A stretch of DNA of 64,000 bases, from NCBI RefSeq assembly GCF_003313335.1, contig NZ_QMHP01000004.1, forward strand, positions 333,988-397,987, written 5' to 3'. Under the pieces are notes generated by a model. That model saw nothing but the letters and a program-made list of their open reading frames with translations. It searched no databases and was not told where the DNA came from. Both the position numbers and the translations under genes were made by a program. The number at the start of each line of letters is the position of its first letter. Within the stretch, counting starts at the first letter, position 1. Positions 17,953-26,913 of the stretch are shown one piece after another. The stretch is from Pedobacter zeaxanthinifaciens. GTDB taxonomy: Bacteria; Bacteroidota; Bacteroidia; Sphingobacteriales; Sphingobacteriaceae.

Positions 17953-18921
17953 TTAATTTCTCAGTACAATGCCACCTACAAATGCGATGCTAAATGTAGC
18001 TGTTCCTGAGATGTATGGCGTTGAAGCCAATACGGTAAAACGTACGTACCTTCCAGTTGCTAATGCAGGAAAGTTGATGGTATGCTTTTTGGCTGCGTTG
18101 TTTACGTCGATGGCGTAAGTACCTCTATCTGTCCAGGTGGTGCCGTTTGAACTGGTTTCTACTTTAGCAGAGGTAGTATAACCACCCATAGCTGGCGTTA
18201 CCGCAGTTGGGAAAAAGTAATCTAATCCCGAAAAGCTAAGCTCACGTCCATAATCTACGCTTACCCATTGTGGTAGGGTTACGGTAGTGGCACTTGCCCA
18301 GTAAGTTCCTCCTGTATTGGCATCTATTGCTCGGCTTGCAACATTACTTCCCGATGTAGAAGATGCTGTAGCGGTAGGGGTGTAGCCAGTATGGTCTACA
18401 TATAAAGCTTCTCCAGTTTTAAATACGTAATACACCACTCTTCTGGTTACTGGATCTTGCGGTTTACCATCAACTGAAGTAATTGTTAAGGGCAGTACGT
18501 AGGTGCTAAGCGGCCTCAAAGCAGTTTGAAAACTAAGGTTTAGTACAGCTGCTTCAGAAAGGTTGCTCCCAGCAGGAATTGCCACTGTTGACTTGTAGTA
18601 CAAATAAGTGTTTGTTGGAAGCAGCAATGCGGCACTTCCATACTTTAGTCTGTAATCTACAATTTTGGTGGTATCTGGCGCAAAGGTCACATAGTGTACA
18701 TCGGGAGAGGTACTACCTTGCAACGTTGCCTTCATTTCCATGCTGAGAAGTGAAACGTTTTTAATGTCTAATGATCTGGTAACTACATCTGTGGTAGCTG
18801 GTAAATCAAACGTTACACGGCCTTCTGGCAACGCTTCGCGACTAGCGTTGTCTTTTTTGCATGCCATAAGCAATAGTACAACTGTGCACATTGCCAATAT
18901 ATTTAATTGATATGTCTTCAT
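17953..18921 (-). CDS. DUF1735 and F5/8 type C domain lipoprotein
   Basis: Surface or periplasmic lipoprotein of 322 aa; the lipobox LLLMAC gives lipidated Cys21. Residues about 30-175 fit the DUF1735 (BT_3987-like N-terminal) domain. Residues about 180-320 form a discoidin (F5/8 type C) domain, with the SRAIDANTGGTYWAS and PQWVSVDYGRELSFSGLDYFFP patterns. Such proteins accompany SusC/SusD pairs and probably bind the ligand at the cell surface. It starts 17 bp after the susD-like gene and so belongs to the same operon. Confidence 0.85.
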   Translation of the reverse strand: MKTYQLNILAMCTVVLLLMACKKDNASREALPEGRVTFDLPATTDVVTRSLDIKNVSLLSMEMKATLQGSTSPDVHYVTFAPDTTKIVDYRLKYGSAALLLPTNTYLYYKSTVAIPAGSNLSEAAVLNLSFQTALRPLSTYVLPLTITSVDGKPQDPVTRRVVYYVFKTGEALYVDHTGYTPTATASSTSGSNVASRAIDANTGGTYWASATTVTLPQWVSVDYGRELSFSGLDYFFPTAVTPAMGGYTTSAKVETSSNGTTWTDRGTYAIDVNNAAKKHTINFPALATGRYVRFTVLASTPYISGTATFSIAFVGGIVLRN

Positions 18922-18938
18922 CTCTTAATGTTTTTATG

Positions 18939-20312
18939 TTATGGATTTTGTGCCATGTCTGGATTAAAAGCTAAAACTTGTATAGGTATCTGTAGCGTAT
19001 ACTTATTGCTATGTGGTTCTAGCCTAGCTACCTCTACATTCTGAGCGGTTGTTCTGATGATGGTTTGCATTCTGTTTTCTGTATCTAACCTGCGCATATC
19101 AAACCAGCGTAAGCCGTGGAAAGGTAATTCACGTCTTCGCTCCGCTAGTATTTCAGTCAATACCAAATTCTGGTCGGTAACATTGAAATCTCTGCTAGCC
19201 AAAGGTGTACCTGTAAGGCGATTTCTGCGCACTTCATTCAAATGGCTAAGTGCATTGGTGAGGTTGTTCGCTCTTGCGGCACCTTCAGCTGCAATTAAGT
19301 GCATCTCTTGTACGGTAGTGCCAGAGTTGGTTAACTGAAACGCAGGTGTTACAGCCGCTGCATAAAATGAGGTTCCGCCTCTGGCAGTACTTGCCCAGTT
19401 ATAATACAATACCGTTCTTCTGGCGTCGTTACTTGCAAACAGGTTTTTTAACTCTGAAGAGATGGGAATGCCAGCTGCAACAGATGAACGTCCATAAATG
19501 GCATCGGCATGAGAAACCACATTGGTTGTAGTTGGGAAAGTAGCCGAGTTGGTATAATCTATCATCACGGCACGTGTATTGGCTAATGCCAGTTCAGCAT
19601 AACGCTGCGCTTCTGCATATTCCCTTCTGTAAAGGTAAACACGGGCCAACACGCTGTAAGCAGCCCCTTTAGAACCTCTAAATCTTGCGTTGCTATTGTT
19701 CTCTGGTAAATTAGGGATTGCTTCGTTAATGTCGTCGATAATGTGTTTGTAGATTTCGGCAACGGTGCTTCGAGCAGGTGATTTTTTACTTACATCATCA
19801 GAAGTTACAAAAGGAACTGCCAAATCAACAGCTGCTGTTGCCGGATCGTAAGGTTTACCGTATTCGTTAACCAAATAAAAATAAGAATGTGCACGGCCTA
19901 GTAAAGCTTCTGCTTTTAGACTTTTTTTCTGAGAATCAGTACCATTTTCAGCCGCATCAATGCCTAATATTACGGTATTGAACAAGCTAATTCTTCTGTA
20001 ATGTTCTCCCCATAAATAGGTAAGTGAGTTCACATCATTAGTAAATTGCGGTGCCCAAGTATAAACCAATTCGGCAAGAGAAATAGGTGGATTGCTGACA
20101 GTAACTAAATCGATGTTATCCGTCATTAGGTTCAAAATATTATCAGCATTTGTTTCGGTGGTAAGTATTGAACTATTTAACCATAAATCGTAGTCGCTGG
20201 TTGTTTTAAGTAATTGCTTGCCTTTTGGTTCTACATCTAAATATTTATCGCAGCCACTAAAAACCAAGCAGCATAGTAAAAGTTGAGCAGCTATATATTG
20301 AAATTTTTTCAT
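18939..20312 (-). CDS. SusD/RagB-family outer-membrane lipoprotein
   Basis: Ligand-capturing lid of a SusCD transporter, 457 aa. The lipobox CLVFSGC gives lipidated Cys21, followed by DKYLDVEPKGKQ, the usual SusD start. TPR-like helices are spread along the chain (for example EALLGRAHSYFYLVNEYGKPYDP and GSKGAAYSVLARVYLYRREYAEAQRYAELAL), and the C-terminal part has the conserved ILAERRRELPFHGLRWFDMRR. It is 11 bp downstream of its susC partner. The ligand is unknown; there is no glycoside hydrolase in this locus. Confidence 0.93.
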   Translation of the reverse strand: MKKFQYIAAQLLLCCLVFSGCDKYLDVEPKGKQLLKTTSDYDLWLNSSILTTETNADNILNLMTDNIDLVTVSNPPISLAELVYTWAPQFTNDVNSLTYLWGEHYRRISLFNTVILGIDAAENGTDSQKKSLKAEALLGRAHSYFYLVNEYGKPYDPATAAVDLAVPFVTSDDVSKKSPARSTVAEIYKHIIDDINEAIPNLPENNSNARFRGSKGAAYSVLARVYLYRREYAEAQRYAELALANTRAVMIDYTNSATFPTTTNVVSHADAIYGRSSVAAGIPISSELKNLFASNDARRTVLYYNWASTARGGTSFYAAAVTPAFQLTNSGTTVQEMHLIAAEGAARANNLTNALSHLNEVRRNRLTGTPLASRDFNVTDQNLVLTEILAERRRELPFHGLRWFDMRRLDTENRMQTIIRTTAQNVEVARLEPHSNKYTLQIPIQVLAFNPDMAQNP

Positions 20313-20323
20313 CGGTTTAAATT

Positions 20324-23300
20324 TTAAAAGTTAGTGAATAAACCTAGGGTATAAGTTGGGGTAACGTATGATTTTGCGTAGCTTCCGGTACCCATGCTAA
20401 AGTTGTAACGGTTAAAGCCAACGGTGTAAACGTTAGAAGCCTGCGCTTTAAGTTCAAAGTTTTTAAAGCCAGCTTTTTTAATGAAATTTAACCCGTTTAA
20501 TCGGTAAGAAACAGTAATGTCACCAAGGGTTAGGTAATCTCCGTTAACCACATAATTACTGTTTGATCTGTAAGCAATACCAGGGGCAAAGCTATTTAAG
20601 TCTACTAAATTTGGAATATCCGTATTTAGTTCATCGCCAGGTACTCTCCAGAAATTATTAGAGCCAATTAAAGGTCTGTTTTCAGCAGGTGTAGGTCGTG
20701 GTACCCTTACTTTAAAACCACCGTAATAGTTAATCATGGCGAAGAAATAGAAATTGCCTACGTCAATCCTATTACTTAAACCGGCGTTAATGCTTGGTAC
20801 CGTAGTTCCAGAGTATTGTACTAAGCCCGAAGATTTAGTAGACATGGCTATTACCAAAGGGTTGGTAGATGAACTTGTGTTTACCACAAATTGATTCCCA
20901 TTTTCATCTACAATAATTGGATGACCTTCGCTGTTGAGACCTACGGTGTTGTATGAAAACATAGCACCAACAGGGTAACCGCTAACATAGCCTAAAACAT
21001 CTAATACTTGTGGGTTGTACTGTCCAAGTCTGAAAACATCCAATACTTTACTGCTGTTTTTGGCAATTACCAATCCGGTATTCCAGTTAAAGTTTCTTCT
21101 AGCTATCCAGTCTGCTTTTAAACTAAATTCTATACCGTTATTCCTAATTGTAGCATAATTGATAAGGGCACTTGTTGCACCTAAAGTAGGGTCAATTGTA
21201 GAATTGCCCATGATATCGCTGGTTTTTTTGGTGTAATAATCTACACTACCAGAGATATTTTTGAGAATATTGAAATCTAAGCCGAGGTTAAAGTTTTCGG
21301 TTTGTTCCCAACGCAAGCTGCTGTTGGCGTTGGACGATAAAATAAGAGAATTTAATGTTGGCGTGTTAGATGTGTTGAATTGAGAACGAGCAATTACCTG
21401 AGGAAGCGAAAGCTTGGCCACGTTTCCGTTAAATCCGAAAGCACTGCGCAGTTTCAATAAATGAATCCAATTTAAATTCTTCATAAAATCTTCCTTGTGG
21501 ATATTCCAAGCTGCACCTAATGACCAAAGTGGTTTGTACTTGTACTTAGGATCCGTACCAAAAAGGTTGGATTGATCAATGCGAATACTTCCAGATAGAG
21601 AATAGGTATCTTTAAAGGAATAAACAATGTTAGAAAACGCTGATAGAAAACGGTCATCGCTGTAACTTTGGTTAAAGAAACTTTCAATAGATCCTAGCGT
21701 ATTTGAAGTAACTAATGTTCCCCTAACAGCTGAGGCACCGCTAAATATAGAAGCGTAGTCTACCGGCTGCTGCAATAAGCTTTGGTCGTTATAACCGAAA
21801 TAAGATGCTAAATTACCTTGGTTCACCACACTTCTGATTTCGGCACCGATGATACCGTTTAAAGAATGCTTACCGATTTTTTTATCGTAATTTAATTGTG
21901 TACGAGCGGTGTAGCCCCTAGAATTTGTGTTTCGCTGACGAAGAAAGTCGCCATCAGGAATGTTTTTCTTAAAAGCCAGCGTAGGTTGTGCTGCGGTAGG
22001 CGTAACGGTATAGTTATTTATCCAAGCATTTACAACCGATGAACCTTGGCGAGCTAAATACTTGAATTCTGAACTTGAATTTTCATAAACCCCGCCAAAT
22101 AATAAGTTAAAGCCCTTTCCAATGTTGTAGTTAAAGTTGGCTATTGTTTTATTGTTGATGGTTCGCGTTTTGTCGCTGATTAGATTAGCATCCACCAAAG
22201 GATAATAATTTTGATCCAGCAAGCCCTGTGACAAAAGCACGTTGTTGTAAACCGGAGCATAGCTTTGAGATATAATTGCGGCTGGATTTCCGTTTACGTC
22301 TTCGTAACGCTCATAAGGGGCAGCTGATGCGGCGCCAGGTATTGGAGCGCCATTAAAACGTTGCTCTTGATATTCGGTTGTAAGTTCTAAACTTAATCTT
22401 TTCGCCAATTTAAGCGTAGTTCTACCAGTCAGCAATAACTTGTTGTTATCGTTCATAATCTGGTTGTTTCTATTGCCAGTGTAGTTTGCCGTAATGTAGT
22501 AAAGGGCATTAGGTGTGCCTCCAGAAACGTTTAAAGTATGGGTTTGCGTAGCAGCCGTTCTCAAAAACAAACGGTTGTAATCTTCGATGTTGTCGTAGCT
22601 TGTAAGTTCTGCAAAAGAGCTTTCGGCTTGTGCCGGAGAAATGATACCGGCAGAAAGTTGAGCCAAAATGTAGTAAGGAATGGATCGGCGTACGTTACCA
22701 CCTGTTGAAGAATTAGGAGCAAATAACTGTCCCCAACTATTTGGCGTAACAACAAGTGACTGTCTTTCGCGGATGTAATTTGCATTAATAGCTGATGCTT
22801 GTGGATCCCATCTGTAGCGACTGTAATTTTCTTCTGGTGTTAACTCTAAGGTAGTTCTAAAATTAAACTGTGCTGCTCCTGGTTCGGCCTGCTTTCTTTC
22901 AATAATGATTACTCCGTTTGATGCCCTTACGCCATATACCGTAGCTGCTGCTGCATCCTTTAAAATAGTTACCGATTTAATTTCGTTGGGGTCAATCATA
23001 TCCAAAGTGAGTTCGGTTGGATAACCATCCACTACAATTAATGGGCTTTGATTTGCCGACATGGTAGAAATACCGCGGATATTGAATAGAGGCCTTGATG
23101 ATTGCGTGCCATCTGGAGACGTACTGGTGAAATTAACGGTATTGTTAATCATTAAGCCTGGTAGCCTGTTTACCAAACCATCTAAAAAATTTGAACTTAC
23201 TCTTGATTCGTATTCTTTAGTACTAATTTGCGCTATAGAACCCGTACTTTGCTCAGGTTTGATCTTTTGATAACCTGTATTTACCGTGATACCGATTTCT

Positions 23301-23938
23301 TTCAATTCACCCACATCAACACTTAATAAAATAGTGCCTAAGTTTTTAGCTGCTTTTAGTTCAACAGGTTTGTACCCGGTGTATCTAATTACAATCGTGG
23401 CGTTTTCATCTACATTGGATAGGGTGAAAGATCCATCCTCTCCAGTGATTACTCCCTTAGATGTGTTTTTTGCAAATACAGATGCACCTGCTAAAGGCTT
23501 GTTGGTTAACGCATCCACTACCTTTCCGGTAACATCAATAGCTAAAAAATTTGCTACTATTCGGTCAAAAAGCGATTTAGGTTTGTACTTAATGATAACA
23601 GTTTTGTTTTCTATTACATAAGTTGTTTCGCTGCCGCTTAATAATGTTTCCATCACCTTTTCTAGTGGCGCATCTACAAAGTTGGCGTTGATTTTAGCAG
23701 AGGTGTTAAAGTGTGTGCTTTCTACCAACACATTATAGTTGGTTTGCTTCTTAATTTCTCTTAAAACTTTCTCAATAGTTACAGGGGATTGCACCAGGTT
23801 AAGTTTTTGGGCAAAGCTTGCGGCATTAACCTGTAATAGCGAAATCATTAATATGAAAGTGGTTAGTTTCATCATCAATAGTATTTTCGAGAGCTTGCCC
23901 TTGGGCGTTAGAGGAAAAAATGTAGTTTGTTTATGCAT
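20324..23938 (-). CDS. SusC/RagA TonB-linked outer-membrane transporter with STN domain
   Basis: Outer-membrane TonB-dependent transporter of 1204 aa. After an N-terminal extension and signal (cleavage near SFAQ, residue 44), it has a secretin/TonB short N-terminal STN domain (about 62-117) that in such systems contacts the FecR anti-sigma factor. A CarboxypepD_reg-like beta domain (about 134-205), a plug (about 230-350) and the beta-barrel with a C-terminal aromatic residue follow. The STN domain and the upstream sigma/FecR genes indicate trans-envelope signalling coupled to transport. I kept the ATG at 23938, since long basic N-terminal extensions are usual in this subgroup. Confidence 0.94.
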   Translation of the reverse strand: MHKQTTFFPLTPKGKLSKILLMMKLTTFILMISLLQVNAASFAQKLNLVQSPVTIEKVLREIKKQTNYNVLVESTHFNTSAKINANFVDAPLEKVMETLLSGSETTYVIENKTVIIKYKPKSLFDRIVANFLAIDVTGKVVDALTNKPLAGASVFAKNTSKGVITGEDGSFTLSNVDENATIVIRYTGYKPVELKAAKNLGTILLSVDVGELKEIGITVNTGYQKIKPEQSTGSIAQISTKEYESRVSSNFLDGLVNRLPGLMINNTVNFTSTSPDGTQSSRPLFNIRGISTMSANQSPLIVVDGYPTELTLDMIDPNEIKSVTILKDAAAATVYGVRASNGVIIIERKQAEPGAAQFNFRTTLELTPEENYSRYRWDPQASAINANYIRERQSLVVTPNSWGQLFAPNSSTGGNVRRSIPYYILAQLSAGIISPAQAESSFAELTSYDNIEDYNRLFLRTAATQTHTLNVSGGTPNALYYITANYTGNRNNQIMNDNNKLLLTGRTTLKLAKRLSLELTTEYQEQRFNGAPIPGAASAAPYERYEDVNGNPAAIISQSYAPVYNNVLLSQGLLDQNYYPLVDANLISDKTRTINNKTIANFNYNIGKGFNLLFGGVYENSSSEFKYLARQGSSVVNAWINNYTVTPTAAQPTLAFKKNIPDGDFLRQRNTNSRGYTARTQLNYDKKIGKHSLNGIIGAEIRSVVNQGNLASYFGYNDQSLLQQPVDYASIFSGASAVRGTLVTSNTLGSIESFFNQSYSDDRFLSAFSNIVYSFKDTYSLSGSIRIDQSNLFGTDPKYKYKPLWSLGAAWNIHKEDFMKNLNWIHLLKLRSAFGFNGNVAKLSLPQVIARSQFNTSNTPTLNSLILSSNANSSLRWEQTENFNLGLDFNILKNISGSVDYYTKKTSDIMGNSTIDPTLGATSALINYATIRNNGIEFSLKADWIARRNFNWNTGLVIAKNSSKVLDVFRLGQYNPQVLDVLGYVSGYPVGAMFSYNTVGLNSEGHPIIVDENGNQFVVNTSSSTNPLVIAMSTKSSGLVQYSGTTVPSINAGLSNRIDVGNFYFFAMINYYGGFKVRVPRPTPAENRPLIGSNNFWRVPGDELNTDIPNLVDLNSFAPGIAYRSNSNYVVNGDYLTLGDITVSYRLNGLNFIKKAGFKNFELKAQASNVYTVGFNRYNFSMGTGSYAKSYVTPTYTLGLFTNF

Positions 23939-23997
23939 AGTTGTCCATTGGTTTTTTCCAGAACACGCAGGCCTTTGGCGTAATTATGCATACGCAA

Positions 23998-24028
23998 TTG
24001 CTTAACTAAGCGATATTTGCTAAGTTTG
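23998..24028 (+). promoter_or_regulatory. Plus-strand promoter between fecR and susC
   Basis: TTG (23998-24000), 20 bases, then TAAGTTTG (24021-24028) matches the Bacteroidota housekeeping promoter. It points away from susC and towards the terminator at 24114-24143, with no plus-strand gene between them. Confidence 0.55.
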
Positions 24029-24034
24029 ACGTGT

Positions 24035-24143
24035 CTGTTAGGCTTTGCACCGGTTTTGAAATTTTGTGCATAAGCCGATAAAATAATTGTTGTAAGATAA
24101 TTCTACAGATGATGGGCTCCGATGGCCGTCGGAGCCCTTTTTT
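24035..24143 (+). ncRNA. Candidate small RNA opposite the fecR-susC gap
   Basis: Inferred from signals only. A consensus promoter at 23998-24028 predicts a start near 24035, and a 9-bp GC-rich terminator with a six-T tail ends at 24143, giving an RNA of about 109 nt. No plausible reading frame lies within it. It would be divergent from susC, or antisense to the susC leader if that leader is long. Antisense RNAs next to susC genes are known in Bacteroides, which makes this more than a bare hairpin. Confidence 0.45.
24114..24143 (+). terminator. Strong intrinsic terminator (plus strand)
   Basis: GGGCTCCGA (24114-24122) pairs perfectly with TCGGAGCCC (24129-24137) around a 6-base loop and is followed by six T residues. 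The T-run exists only on the plus strand, although the flanking genes are on the minus strand. On the minus strand the same hairpin lies in the fecR-susC gap and could protect or process that mRNA. Confidence 0.8.
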
Positions 24144-24236
24144 ACTATAGTTTGATGGTGTTGTTGCTAAGGAATGTCTTTAAGGTCTTTTCTCATTTTG
24201 TTTGTTAGGTTAGGTTTTTAGTTAGTGATTTATGGT

Positions 24237-25412
24237 TTAATCTGTTGAACTCACAATGATCTGCCGCCCTTTGATTTCAAACGTAGCAACATCGGTTTTT
24301 TGAATTACTTTTAACAGCTCTGAAATGTTTTTGTAGCGACTAATTGAACCGAAAAATGTTTTATTCTTCATTGCATCATCTTTATAAATTACATCAACAT
24401 CATACCATTTCGAAACCCGATTTAAAATGGTTGATAAGGTTTCGTTGTTGAACATAAAATATCCATTTTTCCAAGCTACTACATCATCGGTTTCTACTGT
24501 TTTAACATCTAATTGTTGAGTTGAAATAATTGCCTGCTGGCCAGGAGATAATGTAGCGTTTTGCTGGCTATTGGTATTGGTGATATTTACACTGCCTTCT
24601 AATAAAGTAGTTGCTGTATGGGGTTCATCAGCGTAGGCATTAATATTGAATGTTGTGCCCAGTACCTTTACCCGCTGTTGGTTACTAGCTACAATAAAAG
24701 GCTGTAGTTTGTTCTTGGTTACTTCGAAATAACCTTCGCCAGTTAATGTTACTTTCCGTTCTTTGGCACCTTTAAAATTGGTTGGAAAATTCAACGAAGA
24801 TTGCGAGTTAAGAAAGACCAAAGTTCCATCGGGCAAAAGTACTTCTGTTTGTTCTCCACGTGTTGTGGTAAGCGTGTTAAACGTTAAAGCGCTATTTAAA
24901 TCCTCCACTACCTGATAAATGAGCTGTCCTTTTTCATTTTTGAAAATTTTCACACCAGCTTCGTTAGCGATATTGCCACTCAGTGCATCATTAATAGCTA
25001 TTTTTTTGCCATTGCCTAAAGTAAGTGTTGCGCCATTTTTACCAGGAGCTATGTCGTTGGCAAAATAAATTTCCTGCGGTTTATTGGTGTATTTTGTAAG
25101 ATAAAAACCAATACTTACAATGCATAAAACAACCGCTGCGGCAACTGCTATACGTAAAAAACTTGTTTTTTTAGATATGGAAACAGGGTGGATTTCGTTT
25201 TTAATGCGTTGTAAAACAGTAGGTTGTTCACGGAATTCAAAATGCTTTAAATCATCCTCACTGATGTTCGCCCACTGTTCATCAAGCAGGTTTTCAAAAA
25301 AATCCGCATTGTCACGGTCGCTCAATAAGTTGGTAAACTCTTCTTTTTCAAGTTCCGTAGCAGTGCCATTTTGATAGGCTTTCAGTAAATGCGCAATTCT
25401 TTCTTCAGTCAT
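24237..25412 (-). CDS. FecR-family anti-sigma factor
   Basis: Inner-membrane regulator of 391 aa that holds the partner sigma factor until the loaded SusC signals. The N-terminal cytoplasmic part (about 1-80, sigma-binding, with basic KKTS before the helix), a single transmembrane helix (86-106), a periplasmic FecR domain (about 180-275, TTTRGEQTEVLLPDGTLVFLNSQSSL) and a C-terminal STN-like DUF4974 domain (about 318-388) are all present. It follows the sigma gene by 94 bp and precedes susC by 298 bp, the usual order in this phylum. Confidence 0.93.
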   Translation of the reverse strand: MTEERIAHLLKAYQNGTATELEKEEFTNLLSDRDNADFFENLLDEQWANISEDDLKHFEFREQPTVLQRIKNEIHPVSISKKTSFLRIAVAAAVVLCIVSIGFYLTKYTNKPQEIYFANDIAPGKNGATLTLGNGKKIAINDALSGNIANEAGVKIFKNEKGQLIYQVVEDLNSALTFNTLTTTRGEQTEVLLPDGTLVFLNSQSSLNFPTNFKGAKERKVTLTGEGYFEVTKNKLQPFIVASNQQRVKVLGTTFNINAYADEPHTATTLLEGSVNITNTNSQQNATLSPGQQAIISTQQLDVKTVETDDVVAWKNGYFMFNNETLSTILNRVSKWYDVDVIYKDDAMKNKTFFGSISRYKNISELLKVIQKTDVATFEIKGRQIIVSSTD

Positions 25413-25506
25413 ATATTTTCGGGCGTTTTTAGATGGCGAGTTTAATGCTCTTTAAACTATAGACACATTTCACCCTATCACCGAGGTAATGGAAAATGAA
25501 AAAAAA

Positions 25507-26109
25507 TTAAAATAATTTTAAAATGATGCAGATTACCATCAAATGGCCATGTTGCTTCAAATAATTTCGTAAAAATCGAAGCGCTAGTTTCATGTGAGTA
25601 GCTACCGTGGAAGGCGCAAGGTTAAGTTGTTTAGCCGCATCTTCGTATTTTAAACCTTGCTGGTGGCAAAGCTTGTAAACTTCTCGCTGCTGCGGCGGCA
25701 GTTCTGCTACCGCTTGGTCTAGTAATTTCTTTGTTTCCTGCAGTATCACGCGTTCTTCGGTATCATTACCTTCTACTTTCCAATAGGATTTTAGCTTTTC
25801 ATTAGCTCTATTTTCAATCGCTTGTCGGCGTAATGTATTAAGTGCAATATTTCTTGATAACACCCTAAGATAAGATTCAAAATGGTTGATAGTCGCAAGT
25901 GTGGTTCTGGTATTCCAAATTTTCAACATCACTTCTTGCACTACTTCTTCGGCAGCCATTTCATCTTGCAAAATTCTGGTGGCGAAATAATAAATCTTTT
26001 TAGAAAAACGATAATAAATCAGCTCAAATGCACGCTCATCACCATCAGCGATTGCTAGAAGTAGTTGATTTTCTTCAGAAATTAAAGATTTATCGGCGGA
26101 TTGCTGCAT
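25507..26109 (-). CDS. ECF RNA polymerase sigma factor
   Basis: Sigma-70 family factor of the extracytoplasmic function class, 200 aa. Region 2 is at about 25-95 (YYFATRILQDEMAAEEVVQEVMLKIW) and region 4 at about 130-187, with the helix-turn-helix QGLKYEDAAKQLNLAPSTVATHMKLAL. It is expected to direct transcription of the downstream susC operon when released by FecR. The C-terminus ends in a short hydrophobic tail (LMVICIILKLF), which is often seen in related factors and may be a weak membrane contact. A promoter candidate lies at 26235-26267. Confidence 0.93.
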   Translation of the reverse strand: MQQSADKSLISEENQLLLAIADGDERAFELIYYRFSKKIYYFATRILQDEMAAEEVVQEVMLKIWNTRTTLATINHFESYLRVLSRNIALNTLRRQAIENRANEKLKSYWKVEGNDTEERVILQETKKLLDQAVAELPPQQREVYKLCHQQGLKYEDAAKQLNLAPSTVATHMKLALRFLRNYLKQHGHLMVICIILKLF

Positions 26110-26434
26110 TATTTAACGAATATAGCAAAAACCGAAGTTAATTAGCGTATGGTTAAATTCAGTAGTTCCAACTCTTTAAGTTTTAAGCACCATCATTCTT
26201 CTAAATCCATCAAAATACTAAACCAACATACTATCAAAGGTATATCTTCCAAAATTTGATGTGCCAACGGGTATTTTACTTGCGAAATACGTGTTTTAAA
26301 TCCTCCTTAAAACCAACACTATTTTAGAATGTTGTGCCTTTGGGAAAAGGATGGAGCCTAGGATTGATGGGAACCAAAGCCCCATTCCTTTTACCCATTT
26401 TAATTTTAATTCAAACAACATTAAATCAATAGCA
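26110..26434. other. 325-bp divergent intergenic region
   Basis: It separates the minus-strand sigma gene from the plus-strand PA2169-type gene. Apart from the sigma promoter candidate I see no gene. An in-frame upstream extension of the PA2169-type gene to 26351 is open but does not look like family sequence. Confidence 0.5.
26235..26267 (-). promoter_or_regulatory. Possible promoter of the sigma/FecR genes
   Basis: On the minus strand TTG (26265-26267), 22 bases, then TACCTTTG (26235-26242) fits the housekeeping consensus. The leader would be about 120 nt. Confidence 0.45.
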
Positions 26435-26890
26435 ATGGCAACAACAAATAGTTTACTGAACGAGCTTATTGAGCTTAACAACGATAGAGCGTCGGGATTT
26501 GAGAAAGTACTGGCAGATATCAACGATGAAAATGTAGATTTAAAAGAAATCTTTCAAGAATATGCTGCGCAAAGCAGAAGGTTTAGTCAGGAATTGACCG
26601 CAATATTAGCAGTTAGAGATGGTGACCCAGATACTGGAAACACGGTAGCTGGTACCTTGCACAGGGTTTGGATTGATGTAAAAGCACTGTTTGGCGGAAC
26701 CGATAGAGCAAGTATTTTATCAGAAGCTGAAAGAGGCGAAGACGCAATCAAAAAAGCTTACCACACTACCCTTACCGAAGGTGGATTGATTGGAGAGGCT
26801 ATGGACACGGTAGCGGCACAATCTAGATCTATTGATAAAGCGCATGATACAATTAAAGCGCTAAGAGATATGGCTAAAGCAACAAGTTAA
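26435..26890 (+). CDS. PA2169-family four-helix-bundle protein (DUF2383)
   Basis: Cytoplasmic protein of 151 aa predicted to form a ferritin-like four-helix bundle. It opens with LLNELIELNNDRASGFEKVLADI, the family start, and has SRRFSQELTAIL and an H-R-W segment in the third helix (GTLHRVWIDVKALF). Members are linked to general stress but no biochemical role is established. I chose the ATG at 26435 over one at 26351, since the extra 28 residues do not fit the family. It is followed 23 bp later by a small membrane-anchored protein gene. Confidence 0.85.
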   Translation: MATTNSLLNELIELNNDRASGFEKVLADINDENVDLKEIFQEYAAQSRRFSQELTAILAVRDGDPDTGNTVAGTLHRVWIDVKALFGGTDRASILSEAERGEDAIKKAYHTTLTEGGLIGEAMDTVAAQSRSIDKAHDTIKALRDMAKATS

Positions 26891-26913
26891 ACATCAACAT
26901 TAATTTGAAGAAC

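Noticed and set aside
23739..24005. An 88-codon plus-strand reading frame over the susC start
   Set aside because: It is mostly antisense to the STN/signal region of susC, and the candidate small RNA promoter lies at its end rather than before it.
25507..25560. Hydrophobic C-terminal tail of the ECF sigma factor as a sign of frameshift
   Set aside because: Region 4 is complete before it and similar short hydrophobic tails are usual in related sigma factors.
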